Below, piece after piece: positions 47,469 to 59,500 of a DNA stretch of 64,000 nt. The DNA lies in contig NC_092578.1 in NCBI RefSeq assembly GCF_037975245.1, positions 6,781,001 to 6,845,000 of the forward strand, in the 5' to 3' direction. The notes under the pieces were generated by a model. That model saw nothing but the letters and a program-made list of their open reading frames with translations. It made no database searches and was not told the origin of the DNA. Every line of letters starts with the position of its first letter. The first letter of the stretch is position 1. The translations under genes were made by a program, and so were the position numbers. This DNA is from Apostichopus japonicus (taxonomy: Eukaryota > Echinodermata > Holothuroidea > Aspidochirotida > Stichopodidae).

Positions 47469-48079
47469 TATACATCGCTGACTTTTCTAATGCTACGTTG
47501 CCCGTCACGATAACTGCATATTTAGTGACACTACATTTTTTTTCAGTATTTCGTCTGAAATTTGTTTTGTTTTGTCTTCTTTCGGAAACGGGACCCAACG
47601 ATAGTTTTCCTATATAGAAGTTGTCCTATATAGTTGTCCTATATAATAGTCCTATATAGAAGCTGGACTGTCTGGACAAAGTGAAACCGTCACGTCACAA
47701 CAATGGTCGTAATGTTTTTCTTTTTTTGTTGGGGGGGGTGTGGTAAGTTTCAAGTATAATTTCTTTCAACCTGTAAATCAGATATGTATATATGCTTTGG
47801 TGAAGAGCTGTTTTGTATTTTTCGGGTTATCTATATCATTACTATGAAAACTTCTGGACTATGCTCTAAAGTTTGCGATAAATAGTTTAGACTTCACGAT
47901 TGGTTAAGATAGGCCCACCGTATATTGTGCGCCTATCGTACCCATAAGTCATGAAATCATGATAATGTTTAATCTAACTGGCACATGTCCGCTTCTTGCG
48001 CTCTCATTCGAAACAAATATTGTCATATGCACGAGAAATCTACTTCTGGCGTTTCTCCTCAAATGACAGTTTGGTGTAT

Positions 48080-48250
48080 TGGCTTCCTTCGAATTCATGA
48101 GTTCTGGTTGAAAGAAATCGTCATTTAAATGAATTTAAATTGGCAACTGGCAGTTCCTCGTAATCTCATTGGAGGGATCTGTCACATGTCTATGTCTGAT
48201 GTTCTTGATTGGACGGCACGAACTCGACATACGTTGAATTGAAGTTGTTA
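48080..48250. repeat. Copy related to the internal part of the 16.35-kb MITE
   Basis: It shares gaaagaaatcg, aatctcattggag, gtcacatgtc and gttcttgattgga in the same order as 16500-16670. No inverted ends are seen here. Confidence 0.5.
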
Positions 48251-49346
48251 TATGCTATTTTTTTTGTGCTTGTTGCAAATTCTTATGCATAAACCATATG
48301 CATAATACAAGATGTTGAAAGTAAAGCTGCGAATGGACCTAGGATGGTTATGAATTAGTTACCGTAGTGTGTGTATCGTTGTTACCTTTGCAGAAGTTAT
48401 AAATACTACCTTCTAATCAGAGCACCAGAAACTGATACATCCATATATATTATTGCACGTTTGGCGTACCATATTTTCATTTTTGCTAGAATTTCCCAGT
48501 TATAATTCTGCACTGGGGTTCGCACCCTTGTGTGTTGTGCCTTCTTTTATCAAGGGACAATATCCAAAAATTCTTTTTGTTGAAAAAATTCCTTTTTTTT
48601 TTGCTTCCATTTAAAAAATTTGTTTTAGTATAATTTAATTTTCTTTTGTTTCAGTGTTATTAACAGAAGTAAAATGATCACATATATTCTTTTTCCTTTC
48701 TAAGTTTTTTATAATTTAATACAGACTGATTGATGTCTCTTTTGGCTCTTAATTTGTATATATGGAACAATTATTATTTTTAAATTTGTATTTTCGAGAA
48801 ATTTCCTAAAATGACGAGATATTTAAAATATTATCGGCATTATATGATTGTTTGGAGCATGGGGGAAAAACATGGCGTAAATAAAACAGAAAAAAAAAAT
48901 CTTTATGACTGTTATTGTGATGTTCCATTCAGTGCGAGGCTATGAGAAGTTAGCTCATTAACATAAATTATGATAATGATGTGCAATCAAAGGTCATTCG
49001 AGACAAACTATATTTTATACTGGCACTAGAACTATCTTTTATATAGCAAGGAACCTATATAGGCAAAGCTTTAGGACGCTGAATTTGAAATGTTTTAGCT
49101 GCAATGTATAGGCATAGTATTCTATCACAGGTCATTTAGTGGCGTTACTCCTCCCTTACCTGTCTCCCCTCAACAAATGCATTCTAAAGTACGTAGCCTA
49201 CAAAATTTGGTAACATTTTAGAACTGCGGCCAAAAGTTGACCCGCTTTGAAGTGAACGCTCATGCACTTCGCCTTCTATAGTCTATCAATTTGATGGCTT
49301 ACAACTTGCAAAATCAGATGGGTTTATGCATTCATTATAAATGTGA

Positions 49347-49349
<3 letters not shown>

Positions 49350-49429
<80 letters not shown>

Positions 49430-49562
49430 TTTGATTTTTGCAGCCAAACCTCTACTCATATATATATATATATATATAGCATATATATATATATATATAT
49501 AGCCTATATATATAGCCTATATATATAGCCTACATATATATATAGCCTATATATATATATGT
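49350..49562. repeat. (AT)n arrays and TATATAGCC minisatellite
   Basis: Two long AT runs are followed by several ATATATAGCCT units. Confidence 0.9.
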
Positions 49563-51494
49563 GCGGCAAGGTTAACCCCGCCTGAGTATATAGGCCCACA
49601 AAATCGTAATCTGCGGAAGCCTAATCTACGAAATATAGATTAACTTTCTTCAATGCTCTAGTTTACAAAGGGCTTCAAAAATACCGAATTCCCCTTCTCG
49701 TCAATGTGCTTTGACTATTTCCCCAAAAAAAGGATCACTACTTCATATTATATATTATTGTTAATTGTAAAAGCATGACAATTAACACAGTGATTATGCT
49801 AATGATTGAAAAGCATTCACAAAGACGTGTTAACACTATCTGATTTATTCGTTTCATAATTTTGTACAGATTACAGAATTTAAAGTTTTAAAGCTATGGT
49901 AAATATATATACCAAACACAACAATAAATATCTCTGAAACAATAAATATCTCTTAACATCGAAAACAGTTATTGAAAATAACTTAATATCAGAAGATGAA
50001 AGAATAGAAGTAGTAACAATAATCGTGAAAACAATAATATTTTATATAAGATACTACATATGAACAAATTCTATACACCATAATGTCAATACAGAAGTTA
50101 TATGTTACACAAATTTCAGATAGGAAATCAACTGCAATGAGTCTCTTGTATACAAAATTTTAAGTTATCACTCGAGACTTGGTGCGCTATTGTTTTATAA
50201 ATAAGGTACCACGCGTTTTACGTAATTCAGGAATGCTTAAAGGGGGACACAAGCGTTATAATTACTTTAATAACGCATGGAATGTGACATTGAGCATCGC
50301 TATTGGCTATGTATAAAGATATATATAGATATCCTTTATATTTATATATATATTATTGATAGATATTTATAGATATCATTTTCACTCTTCTTATAAAATT
50401 GTTGCTGCGAATCGAACTGAAACATATATTTTAATGTATGTGTTAGACGCTTTATATACGGTTGCGTTTATTACGAAGCGTCACAACACGCTAACGTACA
50501 ATACCAAATTGTGCGCTTGCATACTATATGTTTTTCTACACGAAAGTAAACAGTATATGTTGTTATAGAATGTGACACTACCGTGAGAGAATATGCGGTA
50601 TTTATGTATGTTTCAAACGAGTAACGCCACCCCCCCCATCCGCCCCAACCACGTTCCACCCTACCCCAAATCAGATCAGGGTGGACAGGGGTTCAATTTG
50701 TCCGGAGATCAACACTACACAATATGCGCAGATATTGTTTTCTATTGTCTTAATTTATTACATTATGTCAATGGCCTTCTTTGCTCGTGTGTGTAATACG
50801 CTACAGTTTACTGTCAAACATACATATTCATATTTTTGAGATTTCTCTTTGCTGATTGGCCTTTCGATTTTCCTTGAACAAGCGTCTCGCTTTGGAAAAT
50901 CAACCCCCTGTATATACACCGGGAGGTGAATGAATTAGAGGGCAATCAAGAACGCATGCGCAAATAGCCAAGAGAATATTGCATTTAGGAATAATACTGT
51001 TCATTACTCTTATAATGCCACGTGATCTCAACAGTGAGCTCCTTGCCAAAACAAAAACACGATAAGCATTATAGCGGCAAAGTTGTGTAAAACGATTGAA
51101 ACCCTTTTTCGCATCATATTGTAAGATTGAAAACAGTTATACAAAAGATGATATCTTACTTTTGACCATTCTCTCAGAAAAGCGATTATGATATTCTGAT
51201 ACGGCATAAGAAAAACCTTGGAGGTGATGCAAGGCAACGTAAGATTCATTTCAACTGAACCCCATCTTAGCTAGGATAATTTATGCAAACTACGATAATT
51301 TATGCAAACCACGATACTGCCTCATCTATTTTATAAAAAACTACAAAAAATATTAGCACAAAAATTACTGACCTAGTCTTACAGTAAATTTACTCTGTTT
51401 CTGTTTATCAGGTAATAGTTAAAAAGTATGACTTGTATGAATATTCATTTTACTTTATTGCTTGCCAAATGAAAACAATGTCCATCAGTGTAAG

Positions 51495-51820
51495 CAGGGT
51501 TATAGCCACGCCGGCCGGCGGCGGCCGGTGGTAACCGCCACTCACGCCTGCCGGCCGGCATTGGAAGTGAATAAACAGTCCACTGGCCGGCACAGAAAAA
51601 ATAGTAAAATGCTTGTGAAATACAACAAAAGTAACAAATTTATCTTTCCCTTGCCGTAAAACATGATAACAACGTCACCTTTTTCTGTTATTTACCAATT
51701 GTAAATCTTAAGCGGGCCCCTGGACCCCCGGCCGTGAGATGCGAGAGCTTCGCTCGCTACGCTCGCTACGCTTCGCAAATTTATTTAACCAGCACTCACA
51801 ATCTCCTAGCTATAACCCTG
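51495..51820. mobile_element. Non-autonomous hAT-type MITE with exact target duplication
   Basis: The inverted ends CAGGGTTATAGC are exact over 12 bases. The flanks AGTGTAAG at 51487-51494 and 51821-51828 are identical. The left interior has GCCGGCCGGC palindromes. There is no coding capacity in 326 bases. Confidence 0.88.
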
Positions 51821-52431
51821 AGTGTAAGCTATACATTTCTATATATCACCTTTTTGTTTTCTTTAAGGAAATTACACTTTATGTATCAGGGGCTCATTAT
51901 TCAAAGTGACTGGACAATCTAGTTTAAAACAGACAATATTAACATATTATTTCAGCCTCCCTCAACAGGAAACGAAACACGAGGAAGGGGAGGAAGGGGA
52001 GGAAGGGAGGGGAGCTGGGCAGGTCAACGATCTACTTGTAGACAAATACATGCTGGATCACACGTTTTGTTGTTTAGAGTTATTAGCAAGTTTTGGTAGA
52101 GTTGTTAGACATAAAAGCTGCATTTTGGTGTTCCAACTTGCAACAAGTTATTAATTGGTAGCATGTATGTACCCAACGTATACAATGAAAGACAACGTAT
52201 CTTAACTTAGAATCTATAATTATATAATTTAGGATATTATTAATTGAATAATTTAGTCTCACCAAGATCGCTATAAGAATAATGAATTACAAGCAAAAAC
52301 GTCATGATTATGATCATGAAGATATCATTTATTACAGTAAATTTGTAGTAATTTTCTGTACAATTATTGTGGGTTCTATACAATAGATAGAGCTTAGAGC
52401 TGTATTCTTCATTGAATTTATAATTAATATT

Positions 52432-52437
52432 TTTATT
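52432..52437 (-). terminator. Poly(A) signal of the neurotrophin-like gene
   Basis: TTTATT on the + strand is AATAAA on the minus strand, about 140 bases after the stop codon. Confidence 0.4.
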
Positions 52438-52575
52438 TTATTATATAGGCCTAAAGTATAAATGTGCTGGTAAACAGACTGTTACCAATCTCTAAAAAAG
52501 GATGTGGGGGGGGGGATAGGGGGACATCGGAGCTCTTGAAGTCTTCGGGTGTTGGTCCATGAGACCCTGATAGGA

Positions 52576-52773
52576 TCACGTGGCTTCGTAAAAACTGACA
52601 CAACTTTGAATCCTGATTGGTTCTTCGTGTATACCTCTATTGGGGTCAGCTAGGTTGATGACTAGCGCAATAGCGTGTCGTACGACCTCGTGACAGACTA
52701 CATCATTAACTGGGTATGGAGGAGTACTCGCCACGCATTTTTCTTCTATAAACCATTGTTTCATATTCGGTAA
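52576..52773 (-). CDS. Neurotrophin-like gene: last exon
   Basis: The exon is 198 nt, phase 0 to stop, with acceptor cccttcacag. It encodes LPNMKQWFIEEKC, DVVCHEVVRHAIALVINLAD, IRIQSCVSFYEAT and TGA. Both places where the other two knot cysteines would be are inside this one exon, so their absence is not a splicing artefact. Confidence 0.68.
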   Translation of the reverse strand, partial: LPNMKQWFIEEKCVASTPPYPVNDVVCHEVVRHAIALVINLADPNRGIHEEPIRIQSCVSFYEAT

Positions 52774-55054
52774 CTGTGAAGGGAAAAATTAGAATTATGA
52801 TAGAATAAAAAAAAATCAATCTTTTAAAATTCCAATTTTTTTTGCTTGACCTGACGTCATAAACTTCAGTTCGAAGGTAAGAACCTATATTGCGATTCAT
52901 TACGTCATAACTGCAAACATCATTTCAATTACTCAGGGTTTAACTCAGCTGTTTCTCCATTTTATGTCACATACGTCTCCGTGTAATGGTGTTAATTGTG
53001 CAAAGGTACATGAAATGTGAAAAGGCATTGGCAGATCGTCGGGGTCAACCCTTTAGCCTAACTACTTCTTCATTATATTGGCCTAACACATGATTAACGT
53101 ACGTAATACATAATATAGTTTGGTCATTATAAATTATCACAAGGCGGAGGATTGAATGTTAATGGAGTGGATCAAGGGGGTGTGAGGCTTCCCCCCCCCC
53201 TTCAACCCCTCCCATCCTCAACCCATCCTCACATACAAATTAATAGTTATCAAATGAACCTTGCGTGTAGACCTCACTATAGACCAATGATGTGTACCCT
53301 AAATATGCATCAGATTGAACCGTTTTACATCTTTTGTTATGAGGTAGGACATCCCCCCCCCCTCTAAATACAAATCGGCTTCAACGTCCCCAGGGGACAC
53401 AACCACTCCCTTTTGAAATCCTGTATCAGTCCGTGTAATCAATCATTTAAGTAAATTTGAACTCATCAGATTTGAAGGATTTATCAAAATTTGAGATTTT
53501 TCAAGTTTCAATACCTGGATTACTTGTACTGGACCTCCAGTTATGTTGAATGCTATCTCCAATGGTCGATGAGATTGGCCATCTGGAGGACAAACTCGGC
53601 CGAGAGCACTTGCCGGGTTGCTAGGGTCTCTCCTTCCACGCGGAAGCGTGCGTGTAGGACTATCTATGACGTCATCGTCGTACATAGGTGGATCAGAACT
53701 AAATAACATACTGTTAGAGAAGAATGAAAGAGGATACATGTAGAAATAGGCATAAATCTAGAATTACTATTTTGTGTGTGTGAATTAAGGTATTTTCTCT
53801 TTTTTTAAGCTGATAAGTAAAGTGGCCATAAAGGGGATATTAAAAACCGAAGGTTGTCGGCACAACATTTAGAATCTGAGAGAAATTTCGATCTAATAGG
53901 TCTGGGATAGAAAACAGTGATATATTATGATATCTCAATTTTAAATTAATAGTGCATTGAAGGTCGACAGTTGAATCAACGTACGCCGAACAAATACATA
54001 CATGGTGTTACTCAGAAAAACCTGGTGTTTTAAATGGCCTTTTAAAAAGTATTTAAATGTATTATATATTTCTAGCATAGACAGATGGGAATGGATACTA
54101 AATGATCTATCATAATGTAACAATTAAGTATGTATCTACAGCCAATATTTAATGTACAGTGCATAAATATATGTAATACGTGCAGTGCAACTTAAACAGT
54201 CTAAAAATCTTCAGTACTGTTTTAATAGATGCAACTTAAAATATATATAGCACCATGTTGCATCTACGCAACCTCCATTTTTACCCAAATTTCTCAAAGT
54301 ACATAGGGCAACTTTCCACTAAGTCCATTCCCTCGAACATCTTAGAGCTCCACCCCCCTCCCACCACACCCACGTACCCCAGTACGAAAAGGTGGTTACT
54401 TCTCCCCTACCCCCTGCTGAACATACGCACTACCCTCAAATGTAAAAAAAAATATATCTGCGCAAGGAAATATATCGAAGTTGATTAGATTGATTCCTCA
54501 CCTGGCAACCATTTACAAATTACCATTACCATTTATGTAAATGGTTACCCATTAACAAATTGAACATTGTTTCTTTGCCTTTACTTATAGATAGGTCACC
54601 ATATTTCCCGCGAATGACTCATATTTGCTACTGACTAATTGCTTAAAGAAAGGTAAGACTATAGCAGGACTCAGTATATATAGTTCCACTTGAGTGGTCG
54701 CAGTCCCAATCAGGGTAATATTTTCTCAAGTTTGAACATTTATATCATTTGAACCGCAATTTTCGCGTTATAAAAAATCATTGAGAAAGATTTTGATAAA
54801 AATTTCTTTCTTCTTAGAACAGATGATTTCATGGCGTTACCAGGTTATTAATTTGTGAGTGGGGCATCAGTTTTAGTGGGGAAAGAATTAATATGTAGAA
54901 ATACAGTAAGGTACAGTATACGGTGTTTGCATTTGCTTTCACCTCAAGTCTTGACTCGGAGGATAAACAAAGTGCGATTGATCTGGCCACCTATAATATT
55001 ATGACCCACCAACGCGCCCACCTCACCCCAATCATCCCCTTCACCTGGTCGTAA

Positions 55055-55150
<96 letters not shown>

Positions 55151-55532
55151 TGTATGATATAAACTAAGTATATAAAGCTCTATAGTCACTAGAAAATAAA
55201 ACGATAATATATAGTAGTGATAGGAAGGAGAACAACCTATTGTAATTTTGTTTGAGTCAACCCACCCAAATCTTTCCATAACGAAATTCTCCTGCTCATC
55301 AGACAGAGATACGGCACGGAATTGTAACCGTGGAATCCCTGAAAGAGGACTGCTCGCACTCCGTATCCGATCCAATCCGACCTCTGCCTCGTGTAGTTGG
55401 TCCTCTGATAGTTCCATTTCCAGCTCACAAGGGGGGCAGAGCATGGGTGTATCGGTGGATGGTATCGCCATCCCATCACAGCTTAATATCGGCAATAATA
55501 CTAGGATACAAGCCCATCCTTCAGTCACGAAT
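52576..55532 (-). CDS. Neurotrophin/Spaetzle-like secreted ligand precursor, 3 exons seen, 5' end not found
   Basis: Exons on the minus strand: 55532-55266, 53710-53515, 52773-52576; phases agree and give 219 codons to TGA. Residues 1-22 are the rest of a signal peptide (core WACILVLLPILS). A prodomain with CPPC follows. PRGRR ends at residue 116, a furin-type site, and a 103-residue mature chain follows. That chain resembles NGF: it starts with a short tail before the first Cys (ALGRVC), has NITGGPVQV where NGF has DIKGKEVMV, KQWFIEEKC where NGF has KQYFFETKC, and ends IRIQSC where NGF has IRIDTAC. Cysteines at mature positions 13, 51, 65 and 96 fit NGF C15, C58, C80 and C108; C68 and C110 are missing. 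Neurotrophins are secreted dimers that act on receptors of neurons. The family call rests on motifs read by eye; a Spaetzle-type ligand is the main alternative. Confidence 0.6.
53515..53710 (-). CDS. Neurotrophin-like gene: cleavage site and first half of the mature domain
   Basis: The exon is 196 nt, phase 2 to 0, with acceptor tctctaacag and donor gtattg. The RGRR cleavage site is coded at 53640-53629. It is followed by DPSNPASALGRVC, then RPLEIAFNITGG with one N-glycosylation sequon (NIT). Confidence 0.65.
53711..55265 (-). other. Intron of the neurotrophin-like gene
   Basis: It holds an AT array (55062-55145). I see no other exon. Confidence 0.5.
55062..55145. repeat. (AT)n array
   Basis: About 84 bases of nearly pure AT dinucleotide. 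Confidence 0.95.
55266..55532 (-). CDS. Neurotrophin-like gene: signal peptide end and prodomain exon
   Basis: The exon is 267 nt with acceptor aattacag and donor gtgggt (phase 2 to 2). The frame has a stop just before the acceptor and no ATG, so the start codon must lie in an exon at higher coordinates that I could not identify. It contains FVTEGWACILVLLPILSCDG, CPPCELEMEL and SLSDEQENFVMERF. A second possible donor, gttgtt near 55240, would not join the next exon in frame. Confidence 0.6.
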
Positions 55533-55564
55533 CTGTAATTGAATCAACATAATAAGAATTTGCA

Positions 55565-55604
55565 TGTATATCTATATAGATCTATATAGATCTATATATA
55601 TAGA

Positions 55605-55647
<43 letters not shown>
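55565..55647. repeat. AGATCTATAT repeats and (AT)n
   Basis: Several palindromic AGATCTATAT units run into a pure AT run. Confidence 0.9.
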
Positions 55648-55652
<5 letters not shown>

Positions 55653-55697
55653 AAAAGGTAATGAGTTGTAAAATCCAGAACAGTGAAAAAACTTCCA

Positions 55698-55767
55698 GCC
55701 TCCACCGGGATTCGAACCCGGGCCTCCCTCTTTTTATGCGGACACCCTACCACTAGGCTATGGACGC
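55698..55767 (-). pseudogene. tRNA-like sequence (degenerate or SINE head)
   Basis: On the minus strand it shows acceptor strands GCGTCCA and TGGAGGC (one mismatch), an A box TAGCCTAGTGGTAGGGTG and a perfect T arm CCGGG-ttcgaat-CCCGG. The anticodon stem has at least one mismatch and the loop is A-rich. Nearby words recur around 56.0-56.2 kb beside AT arrays, which fits a tRNA-derived repeat. Confidence 0.45.
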
Positions 55768-56045
55768 TGATTGTATGTCCAGAGGTTCGAAACCAGTAAA
55801 GAAGGTCATAATTCCACTGTAGGCGTTTGTCACCTGTATCGAACAATACTAGTTCTGTTTTGGTGACATATTTGCCTTACACAAGAGATCAAACATGATT
55901 CTAACCAACTCGAAGTCATTTGTGATTCCTAAAGCCGGATCTCGAAAGAGATACATTAACAGACTTTTGTTAATGAAATGGAGGTAAACGACAAAGGCAT
56001 ATGAATATATATAATTGTAAACGTAATGAGTTGTAAAATCCAGAA

Positions 56046-56129
56046 TATATATATATATATATAGGCGTATATATATATAGGCGTATATATATATAGGCGT
56101 ATATATATATATATATATATATATAGGCG

Positions 56130-56187
<58 letters not shown>
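56046..56187. repeat. (AT)n array with GGCG interruptions
   Basis: AT runs are broken by several ATAGGCGTAT units. Confidence 0.9.
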
Positions 56188-56188
<1 letters not shown>

Positions 56189-56514
56189 GCCTACAGTGGA
56201 ATTACAACCTATAATTGGGGGAGGGTTACCGCGGTCCAAATCCCGCCCTCGAAATAGTTCAATCCGGCCCACAATAATTTTGCACTTATCGGGTTTGCGA
56301 ACCTCATGGCCTCGGGCTCGAGCACCCTTAACGGGCTTACGTTGGACTCTGTTCAATCTGGTTAATTACTGGGAGATTTCGGTTCTCTCTGACCCATTGC
56401 TCACAGAGAAATGAACTGTACAAAACTCTGAAGTCCAGGATAAAAAAAATTCTAAAACCCACTACGACACGACCACGCCTCTTTAATAATATAGATGAAG
56501 ACATCATCGGTGGC

Positions 56515-56519
<5 letters not shown>

Positions 56520-56577
<58 letters not shown>
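56520..56577. repeat. (AT)n array
   Basis: A pure AT dinucleotide run of about 58 bases. Confidence 0.95.
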
Positions 56578-56579
<2 letters not shown>

Positions 56580-59500
56580 TTAAATTGTGTTTTCTTTTCA
56601 GGTAAAAAACTATAGCCAAGAGAAAGCAAAATTAAATGACAACCTTTCATACAATTTTGACTGAAACTTTTTTTCTCACGGAAGCGACTCTGTAATTATA
56701 AAGTCGGCAGTCTTTATGTCGGCGTTTCATCAAAGAGAGGTTAGTTGACTTTAACAAAACTAACAAATGCTTGTATCAGTCAAAACAAATGAAAACGCTG
56801 TCAAGAAGAGTGTGACATTTCTTTGTCCATTTTTTTTTTGGGTTTGTCTTTTCTTCCGTCCGATTGTTTCATGCATCAATTAGCAAAAGATGAGTCGACC
56901 ATTCAGGCTTCTACTCTTCAATAAACCAACCAATTAGAATCCATATCTCCCTCTTGTTCGACCTCGAAGAATCAGTTTTTCTTTCCTTCTTTCGCTTTTC
57001 TTTTCTTTTCATGTGTGTTGTACGCACAATATGCCTAACACCTGATGTGTTGTATTGAGTGTATAGGATCAAACTGTTTTGATTTTATTTTTTTGCCGAT
57101 CGCCATTACTAGTCTTGCGGTGATAAATCCAGGTCTTTTCAGACATGTCAATTACCCGGATCTGTGTCGTTGGCAAAGTAAACTAAACAGCTTGTAACAA
57201 TACGTAACCGATGACTAGTCTTGTTCCCAGCCGTTATTGCGGTGGCTATTGTGTTGGCCTTGTATAATTAGTGTACTGTACCCCTATATATACTCCAGTG
57301 CAAGACAAGTAGATGACGGAGTGCCTGCGGCTTGGCTGGCGCTGCTTACTTCCATGTTTTATTCTGGCGGATGTAATCACAATGAAACCCAAATCCTGCA
57401 ATCATGTACGTATGTATTATAACAAGTGTAAACGAAGTCAATCATAAGTCGAACGTTTAACATCCTGTTTGCTGCAAATACAAAGTTGGTAATGTTGTAG
57501 ACAAATAAAATAAGAATCTCAACGACTAAAGGCATGTATATGTGTACCATATGCAAGATATGGTACCGTTTAGCCAACGGGGCGGGGAAGGGCAGAGTAG
57601 CAAGATAGGGGGGGGGGGTGGGAGGTACCATAAGGCAACAGTAATCATGACAATTTTCCCAAACGTTTGTATACCATGCAGGCCTAAAGTGTTATTGCGA
57701 CGGGCACACGAGAAGGGGTAAGGAGGGGGGAGGTATAGGGGAGTGCAAAATAGGGGACCATACAGAGGGAATACTTTCGCTTCCATACACCTTCCCCGTG
57801 GGAAATGATGACATATTTGACATCGAACAATTCATATTTTAGCGAACGCAAGTCTGCTAGAGAAACCGAAAAATGGTCACCTAAAGTGAAACCCTCACAT
57901 GATACATCCATCCACTTTACTGACCCTTCCAAAGACGTGACCTCATCGAGCCGTCTTCTACATTAGTCCCTCTTTCCCGTCTGTATCTATAACGATTTTT
58001 CAAGAAATTTAGCCTAGCGGAAGTACATTATTGGCTACTATACAGGTTTGTTCTCAGAAATGAACGTGAGACCGGATTCTTACTTTTCTTTTATACATCC
58101 TATAGCAGCAGGCCTTGAACCGTTAGCTGCTCAGGCTGCAAGCATATCAGCGAAAGGGAGGGAAAAAACCCAACCCCATCATTATCTTGAACTTCACTAT
58201 ATATAACATCGACCCAAATTCAATAATTTGTAGTCTTTTCACTGACGGAAACGCGAATCTCAAAGTTCAATTACTAAACAAACTCAGACATTATGCCAGT
58301 TAAAGGAGCAAACAGGGTTTCATCCGGCTTCAATAACCGTGGTATACCATATAAAACAACACTGAACAACACAGGCATGAGGAAACAGTACAGGGGAACT
58401 ACATTTGGTTTATGAATTCAACCTATATATGAGGCATATTTAAAGGATGATTTTGAAATTGCTCCAGAAAACCGTTTAAAAAAAAACTTCTTTCAGCCCA
58501 GTTTGTATAATATTTCTATAAACCTTTCAAATTTTGAGAAATAATCCTTTAAGCAGCGGAGTTTCGTCAATTAAAGTAACTGGACTGTTTAGTCTAATAC
58601 ACAGACCATTACCTCATTTCCTCATGAATATGCAACACGTACTTTCATGGCGTCAAATAACATGTTTACAATGCGTTACAAACTTTGTCAAGGACAAATG
58701 GTGTTGAATGTCATTTTAAGGGGAGGGGAGGGAGGATGGGGAGGTGGTGGGGAATGTCATCCAAGGGGAAGGGGAGGGGTGGGGGAATGTCATCCAAGGG
58801 GGAGGGGGGTGGTAGAGAGAGAGAGTCTGTTGCATATATGAAGTTACAAAAACACCAGTTGTTGGTGAAATCAAACAACTAGGGCAGAAATATGTTGGTA
58901 CTCAATCAATTATTCATACATCCGTTAGATCAAAATAATTAATATAGTTCCAAATTACGGTACCAACCTTTCGGGACCCTGTAGACTGGGGACCGCGGGT
59001 TTAAGGAACCGCAATTGTTACGCCTCTGGGTATCTTGAAGGTCGGATCATCGTGAAATGTAGCCATTTAATTATGTTAGCGTTTGACATGTAGACCAAAA
59101 TAGTTACTACCATGGAGGGGTTGACTGACCGGTCAGGGTGATCGACCAGTCTCCGAGGTCCCAGAGCAGCAGGGACCCAGTAGCTGTGATGTTTATTTGA
59201 GATCACGTCTGTGAGAAAAGCTGTCACAAACCATTAATATCAAACTATATCCCGTCAATAAAACTTCCTAATTTGGAAATTAGGGTAAGAGTTGACTAGC
59301 AGTAAAGTGAGATTTGGTGTATATACAGTGGCGCAGGGCGTGGGAGGGGCATCGGGGGTGGTGGGGGGGGGGGGGCTTAGAGAAATCGGTGGGATTTGGG
59401 ATCTTCGCCAGAAGAATGATACTTTATAGTTGTAGATGCTATCGTGTCCCAGAATCGGAAAGTTCAAGTACTTTATGTCCATAATTCTACTTTTCTTAAA

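Larger units (their letters stand above)
45489..52431. other. Intergenic region between the convergent LRP-like and neurotrophin-like genes
   Basis: About 7 kb with no recognisable exon. It holds a 28-bp tandem duplication (45952-46000), the GACTAA MITE (47066), a MITE-related stretch (48080-48250), AT arrays (49350-49560) and a hAT MITE (51495). Confidence 0.55.

Noticed and set aside
55266-55532. TGF-beta/myostatin-like prodomain (CPPC followed by a helix)
   Set aside because: The likeness is short, and the downstream mature part lacks the TGF-beta cysteine pattern and fits neurotrophin much better.
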